DNA from: Candidatus Zixiibacteriota bacterium
GTDB lineage: Bacteria > Zixibacteria > MSB-5A5 > GN15 > PGXB01
Reading direction: 5' to 3'
Length of the DNA: 11,395 bases
NCBI GenBank assembly: GCA_900498245.1
Contig: LS998015.1
Coordinates: 2,401,066-2,412,460 of the forward strand
The position numbers and the translations under genes were made by a program. The number at the start of each line of letters is the position of its first letter. The stretch's first letter is position 1. Under the pieces are notes generated by a model. The model searched no databases. It worked only from the letters and a program-made list of their open reading frames with translations, and was not told the DNA's origin. Positions 1 to 9,181 of the stretch are shown one piece after another.

Positions 1-1
1 G

Positions 2-2664
<2,663 letters not shown>

Positions 2665-2760
2665 ACCTCTCCCCTCACTGAACAATATAAAATTGAAACC
2701 GCGTGTTGTTTTTGTCCGTATCTGGAAATAGAAGCCCAAATTTCTGATAAGGACGAAACA

Positions 2761-3333
2761 ATGAAGACTCTGGTATTATCTATTTGCCTGTTTATGCTGG
2801 CGTCGGTCGCACTGGCGGATCAGAGTACGCAGGAACGATTTCCCTGCAAAGGCGAAAGAATCATGTCTGACGCCGACTATTCTGTCGAACTGCAGGGAGA
2901 GACCATAATCCTTTATCCCGCCCACGGTCATTACCAAACTATAAGAATTACGCCCGAGTACGAATTGTATGTCGACAATAAGGAAATCAAACTCAAGAGT
3001 GATCAACAGGAACTGGTGAAGAAATTTCACCAGAGTATGATGGAGCTTTTAGATCAGGCCAAGGATATCGGTTGGGAGGGAGCAAAAATCGGGGTTCAGG
3101 GGGCAGCCCTGGGTGTAAAGGCGGTCGGGAGCGTCTTCAAATTAGTATTGCCGGGGTATGATACCGATGATCTGGAGCGGGAATTGGATCGGGAATCGGC
3201 CAAGATTGAAGCCAAGGCGGCCAAATTGGAAGTAAAGGCCAAGGAGCTGGAAAAGGAAGCCGATAATTTAAAGGATTTGCAGGCGGAAATGAAAGATTCC
3301 ATTCCGGAACTTGACGAGTTGGATTGGTTTTAG
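2761..3333 (+). CDS. secreted coiled-coil protein, DUF2884/YggN-like
   Basis: The function is unknown. The 190-residue product starts with a type I signal peptide (MKTLVLSICLFMLASVALA, cleavage expected after Ala19 at the A-L-A site), so it should be exported to the periplasm or beyond. The mature part begins with a beta-rich region (about 25-80) that includes the only mature cysteine, Cys29, and the segment LYVDNKEIKLKSDQQ. A helical region with a small-residue-rich amphipathic stretch follows (about 98-130, EGAKIGVQGAALGVKAVGSV). The C-terminus is a charged, Lys/Glu/Leu-rich probable coiled coil (about 137-175). The pattern 'polar strand, then +x-L-x-x-x-Q and long helices' recalls DUF2884/YggN proteins, but that link rests on memory of the family and is tentative. 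A good AAGGA ribosome binding site lies 7 bases before the ATG. The gap of 96 bases from ligA suggests its own promoter, though none is convincing. A strong terminator follows. Confidence 0.75.
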   Translation: MKTLVLSICLFMLASVALADQSTQERFPCKGERIMSDADYSVELQGETIILYPAHGHYQTIRITPEYELYVDNKEIKLKSDQQELVKKFHQSMMELLDQAKDIGWEGAKIGVQGAALGVKAVGSVFKLVLPGYDTDDLERELDRESAKIEAKAAKLEVKAKELEKEADNLKDLQAEMKDSIPELDELDWF

Positions 3334-3377
3334 ATTCCCCTCCGGAAAAAAATTCTGTTGTGACGATTATACTCTGG

Positions 3378-3410
3378 AAAAAAGGAGGAGTTTTATGAAC
3401 TCCTCCTTTT
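3378..3410. terminator. bidirectional rho-independent terminator
   Basis: A perfect 12-bp inverted repeat (arms 3381-3392 and 3398-3409, core GGAGGAGTT/AACTCCTCC) encloses a 5-base loop TTATG. It is flanked by an A-run on the left and a T-run on the right, so transcripts from both strands end in a hairpin plus a U tract. It lies between the converging plus-strand secreted-protein gene (ends 3333) and the minus-strand dehydrogenase gene (ends 3431) and probably serves both. Confidence 0.92.
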
Positions 3411-3430
3411 CATTAATATCTGAATTGAAA

Positions 3431-4549
3431 TTATAATTTGCCGGCCACGGCGTTGGCAATATCGAGCGTCCCGGCGTTACCGCCCATGTCGTACGTCCGT
3501 ACTTTGCCTTCTTTGATAACTGCGGCTATGGCGTTTTCAAGCACCACCGACTTATCTTTCTCGCCCAGCCACTCCAGCATCAATACGACCGTAAGGAGCA
3601 TCGCCATCGGATTGACCTTATGCATACCCGCATATTTGGGTGCCGAGCCGTGGGTCGGCTCGAATACGGCATAATTGTCGCCGATATTTCCCGAGGAGGC
3701 AAAACCGAGCCCCCCGACCAATTGCGCGCAGAGGTCGGAAATTATATCGCCAAACATATTCGAAGTTACCAGGACCGAGTAGTCCAGCGGATTTTTAATC
3801 AGCCACATGCACATGGCGTCAATATTAGCCTCATAAAGAGTTATGCCGGGATAATTTTTGGCTACTTCGCGGGCGGTTCTTACCATCAGCCCCGAAGTCT
3901 CGCGGATGACATTCGGCTTTTCCACGACCGTAACCGATTTGCGCCCGGTCTTTTTAGCATACTCGAAGGCATCAGTAACAATATTGCGGCACCCGGTTTT
4001 GGTGTTGATCCGCAGAGAAACCGCCACCTCCCCGGAAGGATGCTTATCGAATTTCTTCATTTTGGCGTTATGTTTTTTAATCGCCTCGCGAACTTCATCG
4101 GGGAAAGGGAAAAATTCGACACCGGCGTACAAATCTTCGGTATTTTCGCGAAAGACGACGATATCAACCCCTTCCTTGTAATTCAGAGGATTTCCCGGAT
4201 ATGCTTTGCAGGGACGCAGATTGGTACGAAGGTTGAATTCCTGCCGCAGACGAACAATGGGAGAAGTGTATACGAGCCCCTTGCCTTTAAGAGCCGGGAC
4301 CAGTTCTGCTTCGGCCTCTTCTTTTGGCTTGGAAGTAATGGCCCCAAACAAACTGCAGTCGGTATTTTTCAGAATCTGAATACTGCGATCCGGAAGCGGA
4401 TTTCCCTCCTTGCACCAAAATTCCCAGCCGATATCGGTAGGGACATATTCCGCATCAAATTTGAATTTATCCAGAACAATGCGAGCCGCATCCATTACAT
4501 CGACGCCGATACCGTCGCCCGGCATCCACGATATCTTGTACTTTGCCAT
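3431..4549 (-). CDS. isocitrate/isopropylmalate dehydrogenase family enzyme, probably isocitrate dehydrogenase
   Basis: This is a cytoplasmic beta-decarboxylating dehydrogenase of 372 residues that oxidises a 2-hydroxyacid such as isocitrate to the 2-oxoacid and CO2 with NAD(P)+. It shows the N-terminal PGDGIG (10-15), the substrate arginines in the LRQ...NLRP region (Arg102, Arg112) and FREN (Arg134), ENTEDLYAG with catalytic Tyr141, catalytic Lys211 in EKPNV, and metal-binding Asp244, Asp268 and Asp272 (NIDAM, FGDIISDL). Ser96, six residues before Arg102, matches the phosphorylatable substrate-contact serine of isocitrate dehydrogenases, which favours isocitrate. The usual Asn two residues later is Ile98. 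The cofactor segment is HGSAPKYAG, and Lys305-Tyr306 is the pair typical of NADP enzymes. An isopropylmalate or homoisocitrate role is the alternative. It is the last gene of the minus-strand block, 21 bases after a PorV/PorQ gene. AAGGAT abuts the ATG and AGGAG lies 12 bases upstream, so the binding-site spacing is poor. Confidence 0.9.
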   Translation of the reverse strand: MAKYKISWMPGDGIGVDVMDAARIVLDKFKFDAEYVPTDIGWEFWCKEGNPLPDRSIQILKNTDCSLFGAITSKPKEEAEAELVPALKGKGLVYTSPIVRLRQEFNLRTNLRPCKAYPGNPLNYKEGVDIVVFRENTEDLYAGVEFFPFPDEVREAIKKHNAKMKKFDKHPSGEVAVSLRINTKTGCRNIVTDAFEYAKKTGRKSVTVVEKPNVIRETSGLMVRTAREVAKNYPGITLYEANIDAMCMWLIKNPLDYSVLVTSNMFGDIISDLCAQLVGGLGFASSGNIGDNYAVFEPTHGSAPKYAGMHKVNPMAMLLTVVLMLEWLGEKDKSVVLENAIAAVIKEGKVRTYDMGGNAGTLDIANAVAGKL

Positions 4550-4570
4550 ATCCTTATCAGTCTCCTGATA

Positions 4571-5446
4571 CTATAGGTGGAAGGTTAAGTTGATTAAATG
4601 AGAATCCCCAAGATTATTTTTGTAAGGCACAAAGGCGTAGTCGACACGGAAATTGCGCTGAACGAAGCCGACGCCCGCCGAAAAATCTTTGGAATCATAA
4701 CCGAACCGGTAGCCGCTTCGAATTAAGAAATTCCCTTTGATTTCATATTCGCCGCCCAGATGAAGATGAAATTCGCTATCCTGAATGACGATATCAGCGA
4801 CCGGGAGAAAATTTTTCAATTGATATGACGCTCCCATACGGTAAGTGGACGGGAGAGAATAATCCTCATCCCGCAATTTCATTTTCCCGCCGAGATTCAG
4901 GGCCGATGCCCCCAATGTAAGTTTCGGGGTCGCTGTCATCAAAATCCCAAGATCGGCGTTCAAAGCCGATCCGCTGTAGGTTTCAATTTTTTCAAAAAAC
5001 CAGCCGACCATCCCCCCGACAATAATATTGTCTGAGGCCTTAAAGGCGGCCCCGAACTTAAAAGAGAAATCATGGAGGTCAAAGGGATAATATTCACTGG
5101 TGGGAGTATTGCCTCTTCCCTGGATATCGCCAACCACTGCAAACTGGGTTCCGACAGAATAGCAGACTTCATCCTTGTCAAATGAAATATAACCGGTTTC
5201 CAGGCGGATATTCTCCCAATAGGCGTTGTGGCCGACGGCACCGCGAAGTGGTCCGGCACCATAGCCGGCGGCCGGATTGTAGGCGACCGAATAGGGATCC
5301 ATGGAAACGGCAGTGAAGGCACCGCCCATGCCGGATGGCCGTGCTCCCGGTTCAACGGTCATCAGTTTCAAACCGCCCAATGAAAAAGCGGAGGGAACGG
5401 ATAGAACGAAAAGAACCGTCATAATTGCAATAATTTTTGACTTCAC
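4571..5446 (-). CDS. PorV/PorQ family outer-membrane beta-barrel protein (copy B)
   Basis: This 291-residue product is a predicted outer-membrane beta barrel of the PorV/PorQ family. Known PorV acts as a shuttle or substrate adaptor of the type IX secretion system; the exact role here is inferred. It begins with a signal peptide (about residues 1-22, ending PSAFS). The family hallmark follows: a Gly-Ala-Arg-Pro-x-x-Met-Gly-Gly-Ala stretch (34-43, GARPSGMGGA) and then the NPAA turn (57-60). The rest alternates strands rich in Gly and aromatic residues and ends in a strand (LINLTFHL), as porin-like barrels do. The start is GTG, not ATG. It is chosen because the ten bases GAGGTGATCC just upstream match the Shine-Dalgarno consensus at good spacing and because a full signal peptide follows. 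It sits 12 bases after a second, divergent family member and 21 bases before the dehydrogenase gene. Confidence 0.87.
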   Translation of the reverse strand: MKSKIIAIMTVLFVLSVPSAFSLGGLKLMTVEPGARPSGMGGAFTAVSMDPYSVAYNPAAGYGAGPLRGAVGHNAYWENIRLETGYISFDKDEVCYSVGTQFAVVGDIQGRGNTPTSEYYPFDLHDFSFKFGAAFKASDNIIVGGMVGWFFEKIETYSGSALNADLGILMTATPKLTLGASALNLGGKMKLRDEDYSLPSTYRMGASYQLKNFLPVADIVIQDSEFHLHLGGEYEIKGNFLIRSGYRFGYDSKDFSAGVGFVQRNFRVDYAFVPYKNNLGDSHLINLTFHL

Positions 5447-5447
5447 C

Positions 5448-5457
5448 GGATCACCTC
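5448..5457 (-). promoter_or_regulatory. extended Shine-Dalgarno deciding a GTG start
   Basis: On the minus strand this reads GAGGTGATCC, a ten-base match to the complement of the usual 16S rRNA 3' end (GGATCACCTC). Its GAGG core lies 7 bases before the GTG at 5446, which fixes that codon as the start of PorV/PorQ-like copy B over the ATG eight codons later. The site fits almost entirely in the 12-base gap after the upstream stop codon. Confidence 0.85.
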
Positions 5458-5458
5458 A

Positions 5459-6424
5459 CTAAAAAATCAAACTGAAACCGAACAGATGATCGCTTCCCTC
5501 ATCGGTGCGTTCGGCCAAAAAGGCATAATCGAATTGCAGAGCAAAACTTTTCATCATAAATTTATAACCCATGCCGGCGGTCAGGATGCCGTTGTTCAAT
5601 CCGGCCCGCAACTTGAAATTATTTTTCATGTCGAATTCGCCGCCGAAACGGAACTTGGCCGACTGCTTCGTATTTTTTTCCAAATCAGCCAGAATCAGCA
5701 ACTGCCTGTTTATGGTACGCCCGGAGACTCCCAGACCAAAGGTAACGGGAAACTTATCGTTTTGAGTTGCCGAAAGACTGTTGCTGGCTCCGTTCCAGGG
5801 ATACTTGGCCGCGATATGATCGACAACCAGTCCGATCCGGATATCAGTTATCGGCTTTTTGTCCATGTAACCGTAGGGAAAGAGGGAATCGGCCATAATC
5901 ATGATGCCGAGATTTATTCCGACCGAATTGGCATTTTGGTCGCCAAGGGTCTTGTAATAATAATTCAACTTGGTTCCGACATTCAGGGCGGGAAGAAAAT
6001 GCTTGGCGAACGAAATTGCAAAATCATGCTCATTGGAACCGATGGTCGTTCCCAGATCCTGCCCGCTGGTGTTTCTTTCCGCCAGACTGCCATAGCCTGC
6101 ATAGACCCAGCTGAAACCGAGGGCCGATTCCAGCCGAGTGGGGAATAACATCGAGACGAAGCCGAGTTTTCGGTCAAGTTTCATCATGCGATAGGCACTG
6201 GTGAAAGTTTTTTGCGTAACTGAGGCGATCCCGGCAGGATTATAAAGTTGACCGGCCGCGTCATCCGAGTACCCGATGTACGCCCCGCCCATGGCGGCCG
6301 GGCGGGCCTGGACCGACATCTGGAGGAACGCGCCGGCGTACCCTCCATCTTCTGCACCATACAGGATCGCGGGAATATTCAGAGTTAATGTAAAAATCAA
6401 AAACAATATGAATTTTCTGCTCAT
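5459..6424 (-). CDS. PorV/PorQ family outer-membrane beta-barrel protein (copy A)
   Basis: This is a second PorV/PorQ-type barrel of 321 residues. The signal peptide spans about residues 1-24 (cleavage after Y-G-A). The hallmark segment is SVQARPAAMGGAYIGYSDDA (37-56), then LYNPAG (60-65), which is the family's N-terminal plug-like motif. The body is a series of probable amphipathic strands, and the protein ends in Phe (FGFSLIF), the terminal aromatic expected of outer-membrane barrels handled by BamA. It has diverged strongly from copy B: they share the N-terminal motif but little else that I can align by eye, so this is not a recent tandem duplication. The gene starts 8 bases after the stop of the secreted propeller gene. 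Its AAGAGG binding site overlaps that stop codon (TAAGAGG) only 4 bases before the ATG, which implies translational coupling. In type IX systems PorV-like proteins bind cargo carrying a C-terminal sorting domain, which fits this upstream neighbour. Confidence 0.88.
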   Translation of the reverse strand: MSRKFILFLIFTLTLNIPAILYGAEDGGYAGAFLQMSVQARPAAMGGAYIGYSDDAAGQLYNPAGIASVTQKTFTSAYRMMKLDRKLGFVSMLFPTRLESALGFSWVYAGYGSLAERNTSGQDLGTTIGSNEHDFAISFAKHFLPALNVGTKLNYYYKTLGDQNANSVGINLGIMIMADSLFPYGYMDKKPITDIRIGLVVDHIAAKYPWNGASNSLSATQNDKFPVTFGLGVSGRTINRQLLILADLEKNTKQSAKFRFGGEFDMKNNFKLRAGLNNGILTAGMGYKFMMKSFALQFDYAFLAERTDEGSDHLFGFSLIF

Positions 6425-6432
6425 ATATCCTC

Positions 6433-8922
6433 TTATGGTACAATAGCGAGTTTACCCCAGTAAACTTCGCCGGTTGAAAGAGCCACTTTAAAATAATAAA
6501 TCCCGGCGGCGACAATGTCGCCTTTGCCGTTGCGGCCATCCCATTTATCAATGGCATAGGCGGCGTCCGGGCCGCCAATACGATATTCCGATTTCATGAC
6601 GTCTTTGACCAGATTCATGGCAAAATCATAGACACTTATGCTGACACCGGCATTATGCGCCAGGGGATATCGAAAGTAAAGGGCGCCGCCGGAATAGGGG
6701 GAAAAAGGCACCGGGTAGGCATAAATATCTTTGGAGGGATCGACCACGCGATAAATCGACCAATTCGATTCCTGAATTTCCGCCAGAGCGATTTTGGCGA
6801 CCCCGTCGCTGGTCCCCACCCAGAGCGTGTCCCCGACAACGCGAACAGCATAGGCGGCCTGGTCGGTCCCGATTGCGTACGGAACAGGAGGGACGGAATT
6901 AGCCAGTGTTCCGGCAATGCTGATCGTATCCCAGCTGTTGCCGCCATTGGCCGAATAAAGAAGCCCGGCATCGGTCGCGGCGAATATCTCATCCTGATAG
7001 AAATCATAGTTCCAACAGACAGTTCCGGAGTCTTTTCTTTCCCAGCCGCTGCCGTCGAGAGAAGCGGTATTGATTCCGGTATAACTGACACTGTCGGCCG
7101 GCTGCGATGTGATCCACAGCTTTTCCCCGCCGAGAAGGTTCTGGATACGCAGGGCGGTTACAAAATTGCCTGTCAACTGGCCACTTTCGGAAGTATATAA
7201 ATCAGTTCTGTCAAAATGAGTCGGGTTAGTATTGGCTTGCACTATATGCCAGTTATTGGATCCGGCCGGGGCAACAGCCAAGCCTTTGCTCGAGGCCAAA
7301 TAGATAGTATCATTGATTATCTTTATGGCACGGATGTAACTTTTATTCAGACTGACAGTCGGCTTGAGACTATCGCTGATGACCAGGCCCGGCTGACCGT
7401 ACCAATTGACGCCGTTGGGCGAAATAAGCCATGTATCATAGCCGACTATATATATAGAGGCGTCGATGAAATCGATATCAAGGAAACGGCGCCCTGTCAG
7501 GTAATCGGCATCGGTTCGCCAGGTCAGCCCGTAGTCGGAGGAGCGGAAAACAGCACTGCTGTCGACAATTGTATCTCTGGGCTGGTTAATGGCCCATATG
7601 ACGGACGAATCGAGCGTCCCCCCGCCATTGAAAAACTTCTGTATTTTTAGACGGGTGGTTGGCCCGTGAGCCGGCCCATGCCCCCAGGAAAATTGCGGCG
7701 CAAAGCGGGCGGAGTCTATAATTCCTGCCGTATCCAAAAAGAGAATAACGACACCGCTGTCCGTGCCGACCAGAAGATTCAATGAATCGGCATAAAGCGC
7801 ATTGACAACATTGCGGCCGTCGGCGGGATCCATATTAAGAGAATCGACATATATTTTCTGCCAATTTTTGCCTGTATCAGAGGAAACAAAAAGCCCCGCT
7901 CCCAATCCGGCGAGATACAAGCGGTTCTTTATCGCCGCAAAATCGACCGGGTATTTCCCGGCACCGATCAGTTCACCCAATCCATTATAATTGGTATGAA
8001 AGGTAAGACCACTATCATCGGAGACGGCAAGGCCGGTACCAATGCCTCCAGCGGAGTCAAGTGTGCCGGCGAAGACGCGCCCTCCAAAAGTGCTCGCGGC
8101 CGAGACGGCGCGCCCCGGCAGACCATCGGCGATAAATGCAGAATGCCATCTTTCACTGTGAGAAATCGAATCATAATTCAGACGGCTCAAACCGGAATCG
8201 CCGGAGAAATAGATATATCCATCGCCCGAACCTATAAAGAAGTTGTTGTTCGATGACGGCTTGGCATACGCGGGGGCGTAAATATAGCGGATCAGTCCGG
8301 CCGCTGTCCCGGCCCAGAGAACGATGGAATCCTGATGATAGGTATCCAGAACGGCTGAAAAATAAAGATTTCTGAGACTGGAAGTCCCGTTAATCGAGTC
8401 CTGAATGGAATAATAGATATGTTTCCAGGTATGGCCCCCGTCAAAACTTCCGAACAGCCCGCCGGCCCATGAAGCGCAGAAAATCAGCGAATCATATCCG
8501 GTAATGTCATATATCGACGATTGCGGACCATATGATCCCGGTATCATCAAAGTGTCCCAATTCAATCCTTTATCATCGGTGTAAGCTAACCCGTCGGCAT
8601 AAAGGTAAGTTGTCCCGCCGACTTCGATAGTATGATTGGGAGCGACCCATAACCGGCCGTTGATATCATCGGAATAGATCGCGGACATATCCTCGGAAAC
8701 CAGGCCATTCTGTTTGCCGAAATACTTCCAGGTATTGCCGCCGTCCTCGGTATAACTCATGCCTTTGCCCGTGGCCAGCCAGATGTCTCCCTTGTGCGTG
8801 ATTATATCAATGACAGTATTATTTGAGAGTCCTTCCAGCGGCTGGTCATAAGTTTTCATAAGGGCCGCCGACAGCGACAGCGGCAAAACCCAAGAAATTA
8901 AAATAACGAGAATTTTTCTCAC
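6433..8922 (-). CDS. large secreted beta-propeller protein with Asp-box repeats and C-terminal FlgD-like/sorting-like domain
   Basis: This 829-residue exported protein has no recognisable active site. The start is taken as the GTG at 8922, because GGAG lies 9 bases upstream of it. A TTG at 8937 would extend the frame by five codons but places that binding site inside the gene. The signal peptide spans about residues 1-19 (hydrophobic run from ILVILISWVL to SLSA). The next part resembles 'two-component regulator propeller' repeats (LSNNTVIDI...IWLATGKG, about 32-54). At least seven Asp-box/BNR-like repeats of the form S-x-D-x-G-x-T-W follow, near residues 56-65, 113-122, 158-166, 299-308, 346-354, 460-468 and 656-664 (for example TEDGGNTW and SSDYGLTW). 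The last 95 residues (about 735-829) form a FlgD-Ig-like domain: YPVPFSPYSGG, then KWDGRNGKGDIVAAGIYYFK. Domains of this kind end many type IX-secreted proteins. It leads the minus-strand operon ahead of two PorV/PorQ genes and is their likely cargo or partner (inference). Confidence 0.87.
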   Translation of the reverse strand: MRKILVILISWVLPLSLSAALMKTYDQPLEGLSNNTVIDIITHKGDIWLATGKGMSYTEDGGNTWKYFGKQNGLVSEDMSAIYSDDINGRLWVAPNHTIEVGGTTYLYADGLAYTDDKGLNWDTLMIPGSYGPQSSIYDITGYDSLIFCASWAGGLFGSFDGGHTWKHIYYSIQDSINGTSSLRNLYFSAVLDTYHQDSIVLWAGTAAGLIRYIYAPAYAKPSSNNNFFIGSGDGYIYFSGDSGLSRLNYDSISHSERWHSAFIADGLPGRAVSAASTFGGRVFAGTLDSAGGIGTGLAVSDDSGLTFHTNYNGLGELIGAGKYPVDFAAIKNRLYLAGLGAGLFVSSDTGKNWQKIYVDSLNMDPADGRNVVNALYADSLNLLVGTDSGVVILFLDTAGIIDSARFAPQFSWGHGPAHGPTTRLKIQKFFNGGGTLDSSVIWAINQPRDTIVDSSAVFRSSDYGLTWRTDADYLTGRRFLDIDFIDASIYIVGYDTWLISPNGVNWYGQPGLVISDSLKPTVSLNKSYIRAIKIINDTIYLASSKGLAVAPAGSNNWHIVQANTNPTHFDRTDLYTSESGQLTGNFVTALRIQNLLGGEKLWITSQPADSVSYTGINTASLDGSGWERKDSGTVCWNYDFYQDEIFAATDAGLLYSANGGNSWDTISIAGTLANSVPPVPYAIGTDQAAYAVRVVGDTLWVGTSDGVAKIALAEIQESNWSIYRVVDPSKDIYAYPVPFSPYSGGALYFRYPLAHNAGVSISVYDFAMNLVKDVMKSEYRIGGPDAAYAIDKWDGRNGKGDIVAAGIYYFKVALSTGEVYWGKLAIVP

Positions 8923-8930
8923 TAAACGGT

Positions 8931-8935
8931 TCTCC
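8931..8935 (-). promoter_or_regulatory. ribosome binding site choosing a GTG start
   Basis: The minus strand reads GGAGA here, 8 to 9 bases before the GTG at 8922. It supports GTG as the real start of the propeller gene over the TTG at 8937, whose own upstream sequence is only a run of T. It lies directly after the U8 run of a leader hairpin, so anything that terminates there would also prevent translation. Confidence 0.65.
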
Positions 8936-8972
8936 AAAAAAAATGGCCGCAGACTTTCAAAAAAGTTCGGCC
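8936..8972 (-). terminator. terminator-like leader hairpin with U8 run upstream of propeller gene
   Basis: Read on the minus strand, GGCCG (8972-8968) pairs with CGGCC (8949-8945). Inside it ACTTT pairs with AAAGT around a 4-base loop, with a small 1x3 internal loop between the two helices. After a single A comes a run of eight T (8943-8936), then the ribosome binding site. This is the shape of a rho-independent terminator or attenuator, placed in the 5' leader with no minus-strand gene between it and the divergent cytochrome gene. It may attenuate the propeller/PorV operon. A chance structure in AT-rich DNA is possible. Confidence 0.4.
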
Positions 8973-9102
8973 AAATCTTTATTACAACTCATCTATCCAG
9001 AAATGATACTTTTAATCAATCTTTAACAATGTCTCTAAGCGGCACCTCCAGTGAGCCAAAGATAGTCGATCGGGCCGTCGCTGTCAAGGACAATAAAAGA
9101 GA

Positions 9103-9117
9103 TTTCCCTATGGGAAA
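9103..9117. promoter_or_regulatory. palindrome next to promoter candidate, possible operator
   Basis: TTTCCC and GGGAAA form perfect 6-base arms around TAT. The element ends four bases before the putative -35 box of the cytochrome gene, where an activator or repressor could bind. No known regulator consensus is recognised, and a 6-base arm can arise by chance. Confidence 0.3.
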
Positions 9118-9121
9118 AGGT

Positions 9122-9151
9122 TTGACAAATCCTCAAAGTCGCCCTTACTTT
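9122..9151 (+). promoter_or_regulatory. candidate promoter of the multiheme cytochrome gene
   Basis: A perfect TTGACA (9122-9127) is followed after 18 bases by TACTTT (9146-9151), a fair -10 element, within the AT-rich TACTTTATATTAAAT. Transcription would start near 9158, leaving a leader of about 25 bases before the ATG at 9182. GAGG at 9169-9172 then serves as the ribosome binding site with 9-base spacing. The first bases TTTG with TACTTT 21 bases later also fit loosely the TTTG/TAnnTTTG pattern of Bacteroidetes-type promoters. Confidence 0.45.
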
Positions 9152-9181
9152 ATATTAAATAGTTATCTGAGGATCAAGGAT

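Larger units (their letters stand above)
8923..9181. other. divergent intergenic region between propeller operon and cytochrome gene
   Basis: This is the longest gene-free stretch of the window (about 258 bases) and separates two divergent genes. It holds the leader hairpin and ribosome binding site of the propeller gene at the left, an AT-rich stretch near 8973-9030 where the minus-strand promoter should lie (no match convincing enough to call), a 6+6 palindrome at 9103-9117, and a plus-strand promoter candidate at 9122-9151. An open frame upstream of the cytochrome start (from an ATG at 9029) crosses this promoter candidate and codes for nothing resembling a signal peptide, so I treat it as non-coding. 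Confidence 0.7.

Noticed and set aside
2665-2760. Promoter before the small secreted protein (TTAGAC, 19 bases, TATAAA)
   Set aside because: The -35 match is weak and the spacing long. The gene may equally be read from the ligA transcript.
3620-4576. Long plus-strand open frame of 318 codons opposite the dehydrogenase gene
   Set aside because: It lies antisense to a gene whose conserved motifs are intact. Its translation is Phe/Arg/Ile-rich without any domain, and it has no ribosome binding site.
5486-6148. Plus-strand open frame of 220 codons opposite PorV/PorQ copy A
   Set aside because: It is antisense to a clear signal-peptide-bearing barrel gene. The translation shows no recognisable pattern and no start signals.
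4571-6424. The two PorV/PorQ genes as a recent tandem duplication
   Set aside because: They share the family N-terminal motif only, differ in length and in the rest of the sequence, and show no DNA-level repeat.
8923-8937. TTG start five codons upstream for the propeller protein
   Set aside because: The GGAG binding site falls inside this extension and suits the GTG at 8922. Nothing comparable precedes the TTG.
8973-9030. Minus-strand promoter of the propeller operon (TTGATT, 17 bases, ATAGAT, among other candidates)
   Set aside because: Several weak, overlapping matches occur in AT-rich DNA and none stands out.
9029-9181. N-terminal extension of the cytochrome from an ATG at 9029
   Set aside because: It would place 51 polar residues before a textbook lipoprotein signal and would cover the promoter candidate. 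The ATG at 9182 has a ribosome binding site.
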